A DNA stretch of 64,000 nt, from the NCBI RefSeq assembly GCF_029637485.1, contig NZ_CP069128.1:1054001-1118000 (forward strand), written 5' to 3'. The notes below the pieces were generated by a model that was given only the letters and a program-made list of their open reading frames with translations, was not told where the DNA came from and did no database searches. The position numbers and the translations under genes were made by a program. How positions within the stretch are numbered: the stretch's first letter is position 1; each line of letters opens with the position of its first letter. Positions 16,038 through 25,332 of this stretch are shown here, one piece after another. The DNA is from Sphingomonas sp. LHG3406-1. GTDB taxonomy: Bacteria > Pseudomonadota > Alphaproteobacteria > Sphingomonadales > Sphingomonadaceae.

Positions 16038-19000
16038 TTAATAGACTTCTGCCGGTCGTCCGCCGGAGACGTCCCGGACCTCGGCGAGGCGTGCGACAGC
16101 TGCATTTCCGAAGCGCCGGAACAGCAAGGGGGTGAGAAGGGAATCGAGCAGGGTCGATGTGATGAGCCCGCCAAAGATGGTGATCGCGACGGGATGGAGG
16201 ATCTCCTTGCCCGCCGAATCGGCATCGATCATCAGCGGCAGCAAGGCGAACGCCGCCGCCAGCGCGGTCATCATCACCGGCACCAGCCGCTCGAGGCTGC
16301 CGCGCATGATCATCGCATCGTCGAACCGCTCGCCCTCGTGAAGGACGAGGTTGAGATAGTGGCTGACCTTGAGGATGCCGTTGCGCGCCGCGATCCCGGC
16401 CAAGGTGATGAAGCCGACCATCGAGGCGACCGACAAAGTCTGCCCGGCGATGGCGAGCGCAAGCACCGACCCGACCAGGGCCATCGGCACCGAGCCGATG
16501 ATGATCAGTGCCAGCGCCGCCGAGCGGTAGCGGGCGTAGAGAACTGCGAAGATGAGCCCGAGCGAGAGGAGCGACAGCAGCCCGATGGTTCGCGTAGCAT
16601 CCTGCTGCGCGGTGAAGGTGCCTTCGACGCTGGTCGAGTAGCCGGCGGGCAGGCGCTGTGTTTCCAGGATGCGCTCAAGCTCCTCCAGCGCTGCCTGGCT
16701 GCTGGTTTCACCCGACAGATTGGCCAGCACGGCGAGGCGACGCCGGCCGTTTTCGCGCGACACTTGGTTGGGCGCATCGACTTCTCGGACCTCGGCCAAG
16801 GCGCCGAGCGGAACCTGCCCACCGGGCGTCGCAATCAGGACGGCGGCAAGCGAGGCGGGGTCCCGGTCGGCTTCGGGCAAGCGGACGACGACGTCGAAGC
16901 GGCGCTGGCCGTCGATCACCTCGGCCACCCGCCGACCGCTCGTCAGCACTTCGAGCTGCTCGGTCACCTGCGCCGGCGTGATTCCGTAGAAGGCGGCGGC
17001 CGAGGGGTTGACCACGATGTCGAGCTGCGGCGTGCGGACGATCCGTTCGATGCTGACGTCGGTGAAGCCTGCATAGTCCCGCATCCCCGTCTCGATCCCG
17101 CCCGCGACCGAGCGCAATGTGTCGATATCCTCGCCGAACACCTTGACCACGACCTGCGCCCGAACGCCGCTCTGCAGGTGGTCGAGGCGGTGCGAGATGG
17201 GCTGGCCGACGCTGACCGAGGCGGGGATTGCCGCCAGCCGGTCGCGGACGGCGGCGAAAATTTCCTCGCGGCTGCGCTCGCCCGGACGGAGGTCGACGTC
17301 GAGCTCGTTGTAGTGAACTCCTTCGGCATGCTCGTCCATTTCGGCCCGGCCGGTCCGACGCCCGACGCTGCGAACCTCGGGAATGGTCAGGAGCAGCCGC
17401 TCGGCGGTCGAGCCAATGCGCGCCGATTCGCTCAGCGAGGTGCCTGGCTGGAAGGTGATGTTGACGGTCAGCGTGCCTTCGTTGAAGTCGGGCAGGAACG
17501 CGCGCGGCAACAGGGTCGCGCCGACCGCGGCCACCAGGATCGCGGCGGCGGCGAAAGCGTAAAGCAGCCGCTCGCGCGGCATCGCCCAGCGCAGGATCCG
17601 CTGGTAACCCTGCTTGAGCCAGCGGACGAACCCGCTCTCCTTTTCATCGAGGCTCTTCATGCGCGGCAGGAGGTAGGAGGCCAGCGCCGGAGTGAGGGTG
17701 ATCGACACCAGCAGGCTGGCGAGGATTGCGCAGATGTAGGCGATGCCGAGCGGGCGAAAGAGCTGCCCCTCGAGCCCGCCCAGCGCGAACAGGGGCACAA
17801 AGGCCAGAACGATGATCCCGGTCGCGTAGATGATGCCGGAGCGCACTTCCTGGCTGGCCGAGGCGATCACCTGCATCACCGGGAGCGGATCGCCTGCGGC
17901 GCGGTTTTCGCGCAGGCGGCGGAAGATGTTCTCGACGTCCACCACCGCGTCGTCGACCAGTTCGCCCACCGCGATCGCGATCCCGCCCAGCGTCATGGTA
18001 TTGAGCGACAGGCCGAACAGGCTGAGCACGATGGCGGTGACCAGCACCGAAAAGGGAATGGCGAGCAGCGAGATGGCGGTGGTGCGCCAGTTGCGCAGAA
18101 AGACGTACAGCACGACCGCGACCACGATCAGCGCTTCGATCAGCACGCGCTCGACGTTGCTGACCGAGGCCTCGATGAAGTCGGCCTGACGGAATTGGAC
18201 GCGGTCGGCGGTGATATCGCGCGGAAGGGTGCGGTCGAGTTCGGCGAGCGAGCGTTCGATAGCGCGGGTCAGTTCGACCGTGTCGACGCCCGGCTGCTTG
18301 GAGACCGAGACGATCACCGCCGACTTGCCCATCGACCCGCCGTCGCCGCGCCGCGGCGCCGCGGCGAAGCGGACGTCGGCCACCTGGTCGAGGCGGATGG
18401 TGGATTGGGTGGCGGTGGCGACCGGAAGCGCGGCGAGATCGTCGATCGCGATCGAGCGGCCGACGTTGCGGACGCTCAGTTCGCGCCCGCCCCGTTCGAC
18501 GAAACCGCCGCCGCTGTTGCGGGCGAAGTCCTGGGCCGCGCGTTCGATCGCCTCCAAGTCGACCCCGAGCCGGGCCATGTCGCCGGCGCGCGGGGCAACC
18601 AGATATTGGCGAAGTTCGCCGCCCAGCGGAATGGCGTTGGCGATCCCGGGAATGGCGAGCAATTTGGGTCGGACCACGAACTCGCCAAGCTCGCGCAGCT
18701 CCATCGGCGAAGCGCGATCGCTGGTGATGGCGATCAGCATGATCTCGCCCATGATCGACGAGATGGGCGCCATCTGCGGCTGTACGCCCGGGGGGAGCTG
18801 CGTGCGCACCGTCTGCAGGCGCTCGGCGACCTGCTGCCGGTTGACCAGCACGTCCTCGCCCCAGCCGAATTCGACATAAACGATCGACAGGCCCGCGGCG
18901 GAGGTCGAGCGTACCCGGCTGACACCCGGCGTTCCGTTCAGCACATTCTCGAGCGGGACCGTCACCAACTGCTCGGTTTCCTCGGTACCGAGCCCTTCGG

Positions 19001-19157
19001 ACTCCGTCATTACGGTGACGACCGACTTGTCGAGGTCGGGGAATACATCGACCGGAAGACGGGTCAGGACCAACGCGCCATAGGCCATGAGCAGCGCCGA
19101 CAGCGCGATCACGAACACCCTGTTGCGCAGGGAGAAGGTGACGATCCTGGCGAACAT
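16038..19157 (-). CDS. czcA: heavy-metal RND efflux pump inner-membrane subunit (CzcA/CusA family)
   Basis: Proton-driven metal pump in the inner membrane, 1039 residues, full length for the family. The N-terminal IVTFSLRNRVFVIALSALL helix, large periplasmic loops and twelve-helix RND core are evident, with the C-terminal VPVMMTALAAAFALLPL signature. The proton-relay helix reads GGIAIAVGELVDDAVVDVENI. The first Asp of the canonical D-x(n)-D-x(n)-E relay of CzcA is not at its usual place, while V-D and V-E-N are kept, so CusA-like or divergent specificity is possible. It overlaps czcB by one base (TGATG). Substrate choice among Co/Zn/Cd/Ni or Cu/Ag remains open. Confidence 0.9.
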   Translation of the reverse strand: MFARIVTFSLRNRVFVIALSALLMAYGALVLTRLPVDVFPDLDKSVVTVMTESEGLGTEETEQLVTVPLENVLNGTPGVSRVRSTSAAGLSIVYVEFGWGEDVLVNRQQVAERLQTVRTQLPPGVQPQMAPISSIMGEIMLIAITSDRASPMELRELGEFVVRPKLLAIPGIANAIPLGGELRQYLVAPRAGDMARLGVDLEAIERAAQDFARNSGGGFVERGGRELSVRNVGRSIAIDDLAALPVATATQSTIRLDQVADVRFAAAPRRGDGGSMGKSAVIVSVSKQPGVDTVELTRAIERSLAELDRTLPRDITADRVQFRQADFIEASVSNVERVLIEALIVVAVVLYVFLRNWRTTAISLLAIPFSVLVTAIVLSLFGLSLNTMTLGGIAIAVGELVDDAVVDVENIFRRLRENRAAGDPLPVMQVIASASQEVRSGIIYATGIIVLAFVPLFALGGLEGQLFRPLGIAYICAILASLLVSITLTPALASYLLPRMKSLDEKESGFVRWLKQGYQRILRWAMPRERLLYAFAAAAILVAAVGATLLPRAFLPDFNEGTLTVNITFQPGTSLSESARIGSTAERLLLTIPEVRSVGRRTGRAEMDEHAEGVHYNELDVDLRPGERSREEIFAAVRDRLAAIPASVSVGQPISHRLDHLQSGVRAQVVVKVFGEDIDTLRSVAGGIETGMRDYAGFTDVSIERIVRTPQLDIVVNPSAAAFYGITPAQVTEQLEVLTSGRRVAEVIDGQRRFDVVVRLPEADRDPASLAAVLIATPGGQVPLGALAEVREVDAPNQVSRENGRRRLAVLANLSGETSSQAALEELERILETQRLPAGYSTSVEGTFTAQQDATRTIGLLSLLSLGLIFAVLYARYRSAALALIIIGSVPMALVGSVLALAIAGQTLSVASMVGFITLAGIAARNGILKVSHYLNLVLHEGERFDDAMIMRGSLERLVPVMMTALAAAFALLPLMIDADSAGKEILHPVAITIFGGLITSTLLDSLLTPLLFRRFGNAAVARLAEVRDVSGGRPAEVY

Positions 19158-20845
19158 CAGCGGATCTGCCCAAGCAGTCCGGCCGCCTGCGTCACCACCC
19201 GGTCGCCCGGTTGCAGACCGGCGACGACCAATACCCGCCCGCCCGGCAACGGCTGGGTGCGGACCTGCCGGGGCACGAAGCGCATGGCGCTCGGCTTGAC
19301 CCAGGCGACAAGCTGCCCGTCCTCACCCCGCGAGATGGCGTCGGCGGGCAGGACCACGCCCCGCTGGACCGAGGCGCCGACCAGGGTCGCTTCCACCGTC
19401 ACCGCTTCGCCCCCGCGCAGCGACCCAGCGCCGTTGGCGACCGTGAAGAGGAAGCGGTCGGAGCCATCCACCAATTGCGGACTGCGGCCGACCAGGCGAA
19501 GGCCGAAGCGCCGTCCGTCAGCGGTGACACCGACGGCGCTTGCCCCGGCCAGTCGTTGTCCCGCCGCAAGGCCCCGCGCCTCAACCAACCATCCGCCGTT
19601 TCCGACGATTTCCGCCAGCTGGCTTCCCGGTTCGGCCACCGCGCCGATGGCGGTGCTGATCGCCGACACCGTGCCGCTGATCGGCGCGCGCACCGCTTCG
19701 ACGCTCTGCACCGGACCTGCGGCCGCGCTGCGTTGCGACCGGAGGCCGGCAAGATTGGTCCGCGCCCGCTCGATCTCCGCGCGGGCGACGATCCCGCGAA
19801 GCTGCTCCAGGCGGCGAAGCTCCTGTTCGGCAAGCCGGACCTCCCGCTCGAGCGAGCGAACTTCGGCCGCGCTGCTGGCGGCTTCGGATGCCGACAGCGC
19901 GGGTTGCAGCCGGAACAGGACCTGCCCGGCGCTGACCGCTTGGCCGGGCCGGGGAAATCCCGCGCCGCCGGCCAGCACCCGCCCGCCACGCGCGGTGGCC
20001 AGACGGGCGAGGCGCGCGGGATCGGGAATGACCTGCGCCTGAAGGCGGCTTGCCGCCGTACCCGTGCCCACGGTCCCGATCACCGTCCGGATGCCGAGCA
20101 GGCGCTGGCTTGGCTTGGGAACCAGCAGGCTGCCGTCAGCGGAGCGGACCGGACGATTCCCGGCGATGGCATCACCTGCCGCCGGATCGGCCGGCTCGTC
20201 GCCGTGCGGCTCGTCGCCATGCGCCTGCACCCCCGGGGTGAGGGCTGCGAAGGTCACCACTGTCGCCGCCATCGCGACCAGCACCGGATTGCGCCGACGC
20301 AGGCGAAAAGCTGCCCAACCGAGTGCCGCGATCAGTCCGACAATGCTTGCGCCCATCAGCCATGTCCGCCAAGCGAAGCCGCCCGCTTCGGACGCGTCGT
20401 CATGCTCCGGAACGACCACGGGGACACTCAGCAGGTCGTCCCCGCCCGCCCCCTGCACCACCACGTCGACATTGGTGGTGCCATGCGCCAGCGGCCCTGA
20501 AAGTCGCGCTTCAAAGGTGCCGGGCGCGGTCGCCCGAGCGGCCACAGTCTGTTCGCCGATCACCACGGAAACCCGCGCGCCGGTGACCGGGGTGTTGGTC
20601 GCATAATCGTCGAGGAAGATCGTCACACGCGGCTCTTCGCCCGCCTGCACCACAACTTCGTACCGGTCGCTGTGCGCTTCGCCCGCCGCCGCGCCAGTTG
20701 CGGCCTCAGGCACCGGTGCGCTGGCCGCCGGCGGCGTGCCGTGATCTTCGCCTTCGTGCGCCGCCACGGGGGTCGCGAGCAACAGAGCGGCGGCCCCAAC
20801 CACGGGGGCAGCCAAGCGGCGCATCGCGCCCTTGCAATCGATCAT
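19157..20845 (-). CDS. czcB: RND efflux periplasmic adaptor subunit with an extra N-terminal membrane-anchored domain (CzcB-like)
   Basis: Membrane-fusion subunit linking pump and outer-membrane channel. At 562 residues it is long for the family. It starts with a signal peptide, then has a beta-sandwich region (VTIFLDDYATNTPVTGARVSV) recalling FixH/YtkA-like domains, a transmembrane pair around residues 160-215, and a His/Asp/Glu-rich linker containing HGDEPHGDEP. Only then come the standard lipoyl, hairpin and barrel domains (PISGTVSAISTAIGAVAEPG). His-Glu-Asp clusters also follow the signal (AHEGEDHG). These suggest metal binding before export. It is first in the operon; ATG 20845 or 20824 may start it, the latter with AAGGG upstream. 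Confidence 0.85.
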   Translation of the reverse strand: MIDCKGAMRRLAAPVVGAAALLLATPVAAHEGEDHGTPPAASAPVPEAATGAAAGEAHSDRYEVVVQAGEEPRVTIFLDDYATNTPVTGARVSVVIGEQTVAARATAPGTFEARLSGPLAHGTTNVDVVVQGAGGDDLLSVPVVVPEHDDASEAGGFAWRTWLMGASIVGLIAALGWAAFRLRRRNPVLVAMAATVVTFAALTPGVQAHGDEPHGDEPADPAAGDAIAGNRPVRSADGSLLVPKPSQRLLGIRTVIGTVGTGTAASRLQAQVIPDPARLARLATARGGRVLAGGAGFPRPGQAVSAGQVLFRLQPALSASEAASSAAEVRSLEREVRLAEQELRRLEQLRGIVARAEIERARTNLAGLRSQRSAAAGPVQSVEAVRAPISGTVSAISTAIGAVAEPGSQLAEIVGNGGWLVEARGLAAGQRLAGASAVGVTADGRRFGLRLVGRSPQLVDGSDRFLFTVANGAGSLRGGEAVTVEATLVGASVQRGVVLPADAISRGEDGQLVAWVKPSAMRFVPRQVRTQPLPGGRVLVVAGLQPGDRVVTQAAGLLGQIR

Positions 20846-20905
20846 CGGGAAGTTCGTCTTTCACCTGCGCCGGCGGACCGGCAGACACTTTGAGAGTCCG
20901 GTCAG

Positions 20906-21184
20906 GTGAGTGTCGGTGGTTCCGTCAGCGGCGATCCGGCAAGGCCGGGCCTGAAGGCGATCACTGAAGCTAATGCGAAGCTGGTAGCCGGAACGTCCGT
21001 CTACGGCCCCGGTGGCACGCTTGCTGGAACCATCGACGCAATCGACGACGCCGTCGTTACGCTGAAGCTTACCTCAGGCCAACTCGTGCGCATGCCTCGC
21101 AACTCGATCGCCTCTAGCGAGCAGGGTGCGGTGCTGGGGCTCAGCGCTGCCGAACTGCAGCGCCTCGCGGAGCGGGCTCGCTGA
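20906..21184 (+). CDS. small PRC-barrel-like/hypothetical protein
   Basis: A 92-residue protein from GTG 20906. The sequence AGTSVYGPGGTLAGTIDAIDD followed by LKLTSGQLVRMPRNS resembles a single small beta-barrel, as in many short sphingomonad proteins that normally carry a signal peptide. Here none is seen, so it may be cytoplasmic or a 5'-truncated copy. It is divergent from the czcB operon, with about 60 bases between starts. No strong ribosome site precedes the GTG, and no function is proposed. Confidence 0.5.
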   Translation: MSVGGSVSGDPARPGLKAITEANAKLVAGTSVYGPGGTLAGTIDAIDDAVVTLKLTSGQLVRMPRNSIASSEQGAVLGLSAAELQRLAERAR

Positions 21185-21227
21185 GCGCCTTGAGTGACGC
21201 GCTCCCACCGCATGGCGGTTGGTGACC

Positions 21228-21392
21228 ATGCGTCCAAGGATGAACCGGCGGGGATGCACGATCCTCGTGCTGGCGGCGCTGGTCGTGGCGGCCGCCTTAT
21301 GGTGGATACAGTCGGAGACGCTGCCGCAGCCCCAAGTGAATGCGGTTGGGCCGGTTCAAGGTCCGAACGAGTTGGGACTGCCCCGCACATGA
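21228..21392 (+). CDS. short single-pass membrane protein, 54 residues
   Basis: ATG 21228 opens a frame with a basic N-terminus (MRPRMNRRG), one hydrophobic helix (CTILVLAALVVAAALWW) and a polar Pro/Gln-rich tail ending PNELGLPRT. Its TGA at 21390-21392 overlaps the ATG of the GtrA-like gene (ATGA), which supports coupled translation. It has no recognised family. The positive-inside helix pattern and the overlap make chance unlikely, though the frame is short. Confidence 0.5.
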   Translation: MRPRMNRRGCTILVLAALVVAAALWWIQSETLPQPQVNAVGPVQGPNELGLPRT

Positions 21393-21862
21393 ACAGACTA
21401 GAAAGCGCGAGGAGGGAGATTCACTGCGCCGGCGAGGAGAGCGGCGAGGCACAGTCGCTTCGTGGACGCCTGCTAACCCGGAAGGCAGGCCGCCTGCTCC
21501 TTCGCGACTTCCTCGTCAGCAGCGGCACCTTCCTGCTCGGGCTGGCACTGATGTGGGTGATGGTGGAACGCTTCGGCAGCAACGACGTGTTTGCCGCCGG
21601 AGCGTCCTTCGTTGCCGCCAACTCGGTCCATTACGCGCTGGCTCAAGGCTGGGTGTTCCATGGATCGGACCGGGGCCTTGCCGATGGCTATTTCTACTTT
21701 CTCGTGAATGCCGCAGTGGGCCTGGTCATCACCGTACTGCTGTTCGCAGCGCTGATGCGCTGGACCGGCCTCAACTACCTGGTGGCGCGGGTGGTCGTCT
21801 CCGTATTTGCGGGCCTGGCTATTTTCATCCTCAACGCGACGCTGAACTTCAAGCGGCTCTGA
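21389..21862 (+). CDS. GtrA-family membrane protein
   Basis: A 157-residue polytopic protein with four hydrophobic segments in the GtrA pattern: LLLRDFLVSSGTFLLGLALMWV, FVAANSVHYALAQGWVF, FLVNAAVGLVITVLLFAA and VVVSVFAGLAIFILNATLNFKRL. The terminal N-x-x-x-N-F-K-R-L resembles the NR-x-W-x-F end of GtrA proteins. ATG 21389 overlaps the small upstream gene; a longer in-frame start at 21194 adds low-complexity text and is rejected. GtrA proteins move undecaprenyl-linked sugars across the membrane, but no glycosyltransferase lies beside this copy, so its role here is unclear. Confidence 0.7.
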   Translation: MNRLESARREIHCAGEESGEAQSLRGRLLTRKAGRLLLRDFLVSSGTFLLGLALMWVMVERFGSNDVFAAGASFVAANSVHYALAQGWVFHGSDRGLADGYFYFLVNAAVGLVITVLLFAALMRWTGLNYLVARVVVSVFAGLAIFILNATLNFKRL

Positions 21863-21954
21863 GGTGATGAGCGCACTTCGCCTTCTGAACTCCCCAGTCG
21901 CCATCGGCGTTGACTGAACACGCCGCTGCGAACGCGGCAAGACAGGATACGAAC

Positions 21955-22749
21955 ATGGAAAGCCTGAACGCCCTCTTCTCCGATCCCGGCGCATGGGCTG
22001 CGCTCGTCGCTCTGGTCGTGATGGAGGTGGTCCTCGGCATCGACAATCTGATCTTCATCTCGATCCTGTCCAACAAGCTGCCCGAAGAGCAGCGCCGCAA
22101 GGCTCGCCGCGTCGGCATCGGCTTGGCGCTGGTCATGCGATTGATCCTCTTGTCCATGATCGCCTGGATCGTCGGGTTGACCGCCACCGTGCTCGACCTC
22201 GGACTGGCGGGCTCGCCTGGCGCCTATGGCCAGCCAACCTTCGAGACGGCCTTCTCCTGGCGGGATCTTATCCTGATCGCAGGCGGGCTGTTCCTGATCT
22301 GGAAGGCCACCAAGGAGATTCACCACAACGTCGACACAACCCCGACTGACGATGTCCTCGACAAGAAGAAGGTCGCCGCCGTCAACTTCGGATCCGCGAT
22401 CGTTCAGATCATCCTGCTCGATATGGTCTTCTCGATCGACTCGATCCTGACCGCCGTTGGCATGACCGACAATCTGGCGGTGATGGTGATCGCGGTGCTC
22501 ACCGCCGTGACCGTCATGCTGCTTGCCGCTGAGCCGCTCGCCAGGTTCATCGAGCGCAATCCGACGGTCGTCATGCTTGCGCTCGGCTTCCTGCTGATGA
22601 TCGGCGTGGTTCTGATCGCGGACGGCTTCGGCGTTCATGTGCCCAAGGGCTACATCTACGCCGCCATGGGCTTCTCGGTGCTGGTCGAGGCGCTCAACAT
22701 GATGTCGCGTAGGGCGCAGCAGCGGAAGGGCAAGGCGACGGCGCCATGA
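21955..22749 (+). CDS. TerC-family integral membrane protein
   Basis: A 264-residue TerC/Alx-type protein, a family linked to metal-ion (notably manganese) export and tellurite resistance. The two conserved acidic helices are visible: [18 protein letters not shown] near the N-terminus and [18 protein letters not shown] in the middle, each with the N/D-containing motif that forms the ion path. ATG 21955 ([14 protein letters not shown]) is chosen; an upstream in-frame ATG at 21910 gives an atypical extension. A ZIP-type transporter gene follows 55 bases later, fitting a metal-homeostasis cluster. No yybP-ykoY-type leader was seen. Confidence 0.88.
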   Translation: MESLNALFSDPGAWAALVALVVMEVVLGIDNLIFISILSNKLPEEQRRKARRVGIGLALVMRLILLSMIAWIVGLTATVLDLGLAGSPGAYGQPTFETAFSWRDLILIAGGLFLIWKATKEIHHNVDTTPTDDVLDKKKVAAVNFGSAIVQIILLDMVFSIDSILTAVGMTDNLAVMVIAVLTAVTVMLLAAEPLARFIERNPTVVMLALGFLLMIGVVLIADGFGVHVPKGYIYAAMGFSVLVEALNMMSRRAQQRKGKATAP

Positions 22750-22804
22750 CCATGCCGCGCGGCTCGGCCTCAGCTAAGCCCGCGCTACGCGTGGCCGACC
22801 GGCC

Positions 22805-23533
22805 GTGAGCGCCTACCTATCCGTCTTGGCCCTCGCGCTCTTGCCGGTGCTTGGCAACCTGCTCGGCACGGCGGCTGCCGAGCTGTCACGCACGCCCAAG
22901 TGGGTCATCGGCGCTGCCCTTCACGCAGCGGCCGGCGTTGCAGTGGCCTTGGTGAGCGTCGACCTGATGCCACGGATCCTGCAGACGACGGAAACGCCGC
23001 TGTTCCTGGCCATGTTCATGCTGGGTGCTGTGCTCGCCTATCTGCTGGCGCAGGCTGCGTGCTGGGTGTCCCGCCGGGTGGAAGGGGGCAGCGCCGGCGC
23101 ATGGGTCGTTTACATGGCGACGGCCGCCGACCTGCTGAGCGATGGGCTGATGACCGGCGCGAGCGCCGCCGTTTCGCCGGAACTCGGGCTCTTGCTGGCC
23201 CTGAGCCAGGTGGTCGCGAACGTGCCCGCCGGCTTCGCCTCGCTCAGCAATTTCCGCGCGCAAGGCGTGCCAAGGCGGACCCGCCTGCTTGCCGCTACTT
23301 CCTTCATCCTGCCAGTCTTCATCGGCGTGACGATCGGCTTCACCATGCTGCGAGGCGCTGGCGAGACGGCGCAAGACGCGGCCCTCGGCGTGATCGTGGG
23401 CATCCTGCTGGTGACGACGATCGAGGACCTAGTGCCGGAAGCGGACAAGCCTGGCACCGGGCGCGCCACCTCAACCACGGCGTTCGTAGGCGGGTTCGCC
23501 TTCTTCGCGGTCCTCGCGACCTACTTTGAGTAG
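22805..23533 (+). CDS. ZIP-family divalent metal transporter
   Basis: A 242-residue polytopic membrane protein starting with GTG 22805. Family features are the helix ALHAAAGVAVALVSVDLMP, the TAADLLSDGLMTGAS helix in the position of the ZIP metal-binding helix IV, and LALSQVVANVPAGFASL as its partner helix. The classical HSxxDG motif is altered to LSDGLMTG, so metal choice is uncertain. It is probably co-transcribed with the TerC gene. Import and export functions side by side are common in metal-homeostasis loci. Confidence 0.72.
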   Translation: MSAYLSVLALALLPVLGNLLGTAAAELSRTPKWVIGAALHAAAGVAVALVSVDLMPRILQTTETPLFLAMFMLGAVLAYLLAQAACWVSRRVEGGSAGAWVVYMATAADLLSDGLMTGASAAVSPELGLLLALSQVVANVPAGFASLSNFRAQGVPRRTRLLAATSFILPVFIGVTIGFTMLRGAGETAQDAALGVIVGILLVTTIEDLVPEADKPGTGRATSTTAFVGGFAFFAVLATYFE

Positions 23534-23954
23534 ACCGGACTGAAACAGCTCGCTGGGAAGCTGCCGGCCAACGTCTGCTTACGAGTAAACAGGGTCGTGC
23601 ATTTTATGTCCGACAAGGGCGCAAAGCAGCCGGTCAGAAGAAGGCCACGCAGTTAGACACCGCATAGCTAAGCCATTGTTTTCGTTTCGAGCAGTTTGAG
23701 GCGGTTAGGCATATAGAATGGCGAATTATCGCCGTTGAGGAATTCCGCTTCGGGCCTTCATTTCTCTTCCCGCATTGAACGACAAGCGCTCAGGGCACGC
23801 ATTTGGCTCGCCTCGGCGCAAGGTCACGCATCTGCCCGTCGCTCCGACGCTTGGGAAAGCCTCGAAGGCAGCCCTGCCGAACGGATCGTCTCGATAACGC
23901 CGGGGTCCCACTCCGACGCAAGACACGCCGGAGTGGGCAGCCAAGACATGATGC
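23534..23954. other. 421-bp convergent spacer, no supported gene
   Basis: Lies between the stops of the ZIP gene and the SDR gene. It contains an AACGTCTGCTTACGAG stretch that may be a faint family A half-site near 23570, and no clear terminator or RNA gene. Confidence 0.45.
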
Positions 23955-24962
23955 TTAGCCGGCTCGGCGATCGGCCGCCCACCAGGCCGCTCCGCTCACC
24001 AGTGCTAGCGTTCCTGCCGCAAGAGCCGGCCGCCTGGCCACGCTGGTGAAAAGGCTGAAGTTGCGGCCCTGCTGGCGACCATCCACTCGGCCATCGTTGC
24101 CTTGGGGTTCATAAAGGTTGCCCTTCTTCATGCCGACGGGCTTTGACTTGTCGACTAGGGCGGGCCCCATCTTGCTGGCGATCTTGTCGTAGAGAGCGGG
24201 CAGGATCGTGGCGCCTAGCACCTGAATCTTGCCTGCACCGCCAACGGTGATCGAGCGGCGGTGATGCTGTGCTGCATGAAGGATGGCACCGGCAACCAGC
24301 TGCGGATCGTAGATGGGCGGCGGCAATTTGGCTTCAGAGCCGGTGAGGTTGCGACCGTGTTCCGGAAATGGGGTCCCGATCGCACTTGGCTTGATCAGAG
24401 TGATGGAGACCGGCGCACTTTCGGCAAGCATCTCAATGCGAAGTGAGTCGGTGAAGCCCTTCACTGCATGCTTGGATGCATTGTAGGCCGACAAGAGCGG
24501 TCCTGCCATGTCGCCGTTGATCGATCCGACATTGATGATCGCTCCGCCCTCGGCCTTGGCCCTGAGGTGGCGGGCAGCGGCCAGCGAGCCGTGCACAACG
24601 CCCCAGTAGTTGGTTTCGAAAACCTGCCGGTGATCCTCGATCGGAGTCTCGAGCGCCTTGCCGTAGACTCCGATACCGGCATTGTTGACCCAGGTATCGA
24701 AGCCGCCGAAGCGCTCCTTGGTTGCCTCCACCACCTTGTCGATCGCATCTGCGTCGGCAACGTCGGCAACAACGTAAGCGGCGATGCCGCCCTGCTTGGC
24801 GATGTTCTTGCAAACCTCCTTCAGAGCGGCCTCGTCTCTCGCAACGAGCACAACGTTTGCGCCTTCCCTCGCGGCTTGCAGGGCAGTTGCCAGCCCATGT
24901 CCCGAAGTCGCTCCGGTGACGACGATGGTTTGCTGATCAATTGGCTTCAATGTCGCGCGCAT
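23955..24962 (-). CDS. SDR-family oxidoreductase with C-terminal extension
   Basis: A 335-residue short-chain dehydrogenase. The cofactor loop is TGATSGHGLA, followed by NNAG (WVNNAGIGVYG), the catalytic Ser in INVGSINGDM and Y-x-x-x-K in SAYNASKHAVKG. The start is ATG 24962 with CAGGAG five bases upstream; a longer frame from 25097 lacks a ribosome site. About 80 residues after the fold form a Lys/Gly/Arg-rich stretch and a hydrophobic segment (LAAGTLALVSGAAWWA), suggesting membrane attachment. The substrate is unknown and the neighbours give no pathway. Confidence 0.88.
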   Translation of the reverse strand: MRATLKPIDQQTIVVTGATSGHGLATALQAAREGANVVLVARDEAALKEVCKNIAKQGGIAAYVVADVADADAIDKVVEATKERFGGFDTWVNNAGIGVYGKALETPIEDHRQVFETNYWGVVHGSLAAARHLRAKAEGGAIINVGSINGDMAGPLLSAYNASKHAVKGFTDSLRIEMLAESAPVSITLIKPSAIGTPFPEHGRNLTGSEAKLPPPIYDPQLVAGAILHAAQHHRRSITVGGAGKIQVLGATILPALYDKIASKMGPALVDKSKPVGMKKGNLYEPQGNDGRVDGRQQGRNFSLFTSVARRPALAAGTLALVSGAAWWAADRRAG

Positions 24963-25201
24963 AAGGACTCCTGTGGGCGAGATGTCGGCGTACCGACGAA
25001 GTGACCAGCCAACGAATCCTCGCTCCGAACAGTTCTGAGTTGCTGACAACAAATGCGTGACTTCCAACGCAGATGTCCGCGCGCGAGCTGGCCTCAAGTA
25101 TCTGCAAGTGCCGGCCGGATGTGATTACCCCAAAGATCGCTGGCTCGCCTTTCGTCGTGCGGAGGCTCCGGCGCCGTCGCGGCGGGAAGCGCCGGCACTG
25201 C

Positions 25202-25312
25202 TCAGACAACCTGCGCCTTTCCGTGCTTCTCGCCCTTGTGAGCGGGAACCGGAAGAGCCACGGCGATGGCCAGCAGGATTGCGAGAACAGCAGCCCAGCG
25301 ACGTAGCGTCAT
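25202..25312 (-). CDS. tiny secreted peptide downstream of copB
   Basis: ATG 25312 encodes 36 residues: a short basic start, one hydrophobic signal-like helix (AAVLAILLAIAVALPVPA) and a hydrophilic tail with His and Lys (HKGEKHGKAQVV). GAGG lies eight bases upstream, and the gene begins 20 bases after the copB stop on the same strand. A secreted His-containing peptide at the end of a copper gene fits a copper-handling accessory role, but there is no family match to confirm it. Confidence 0.45.
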   Translation of the reverse strand: MTLRRWAAVLAILLAIAVALPVPAHKGEKHGKAQVV

Positions 25313-25332
25313 GCCGTCAGCCTCTACGTGGA

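Noticed and set aside
16194..20042. A 1282-codon open frame antisense to the efflux genes
   Set aside because: Composition is Arg/His/Asp-rich without domains. It arises because the GC-rich czcB-czcA genes leave few stops on the opposite strand.
21863..21954. A yybP-ykoY manganese riboswitch before the TerC gene
   Set aside because: The 92-base leader lacks the expected paired internal-loop motifs and is too short.
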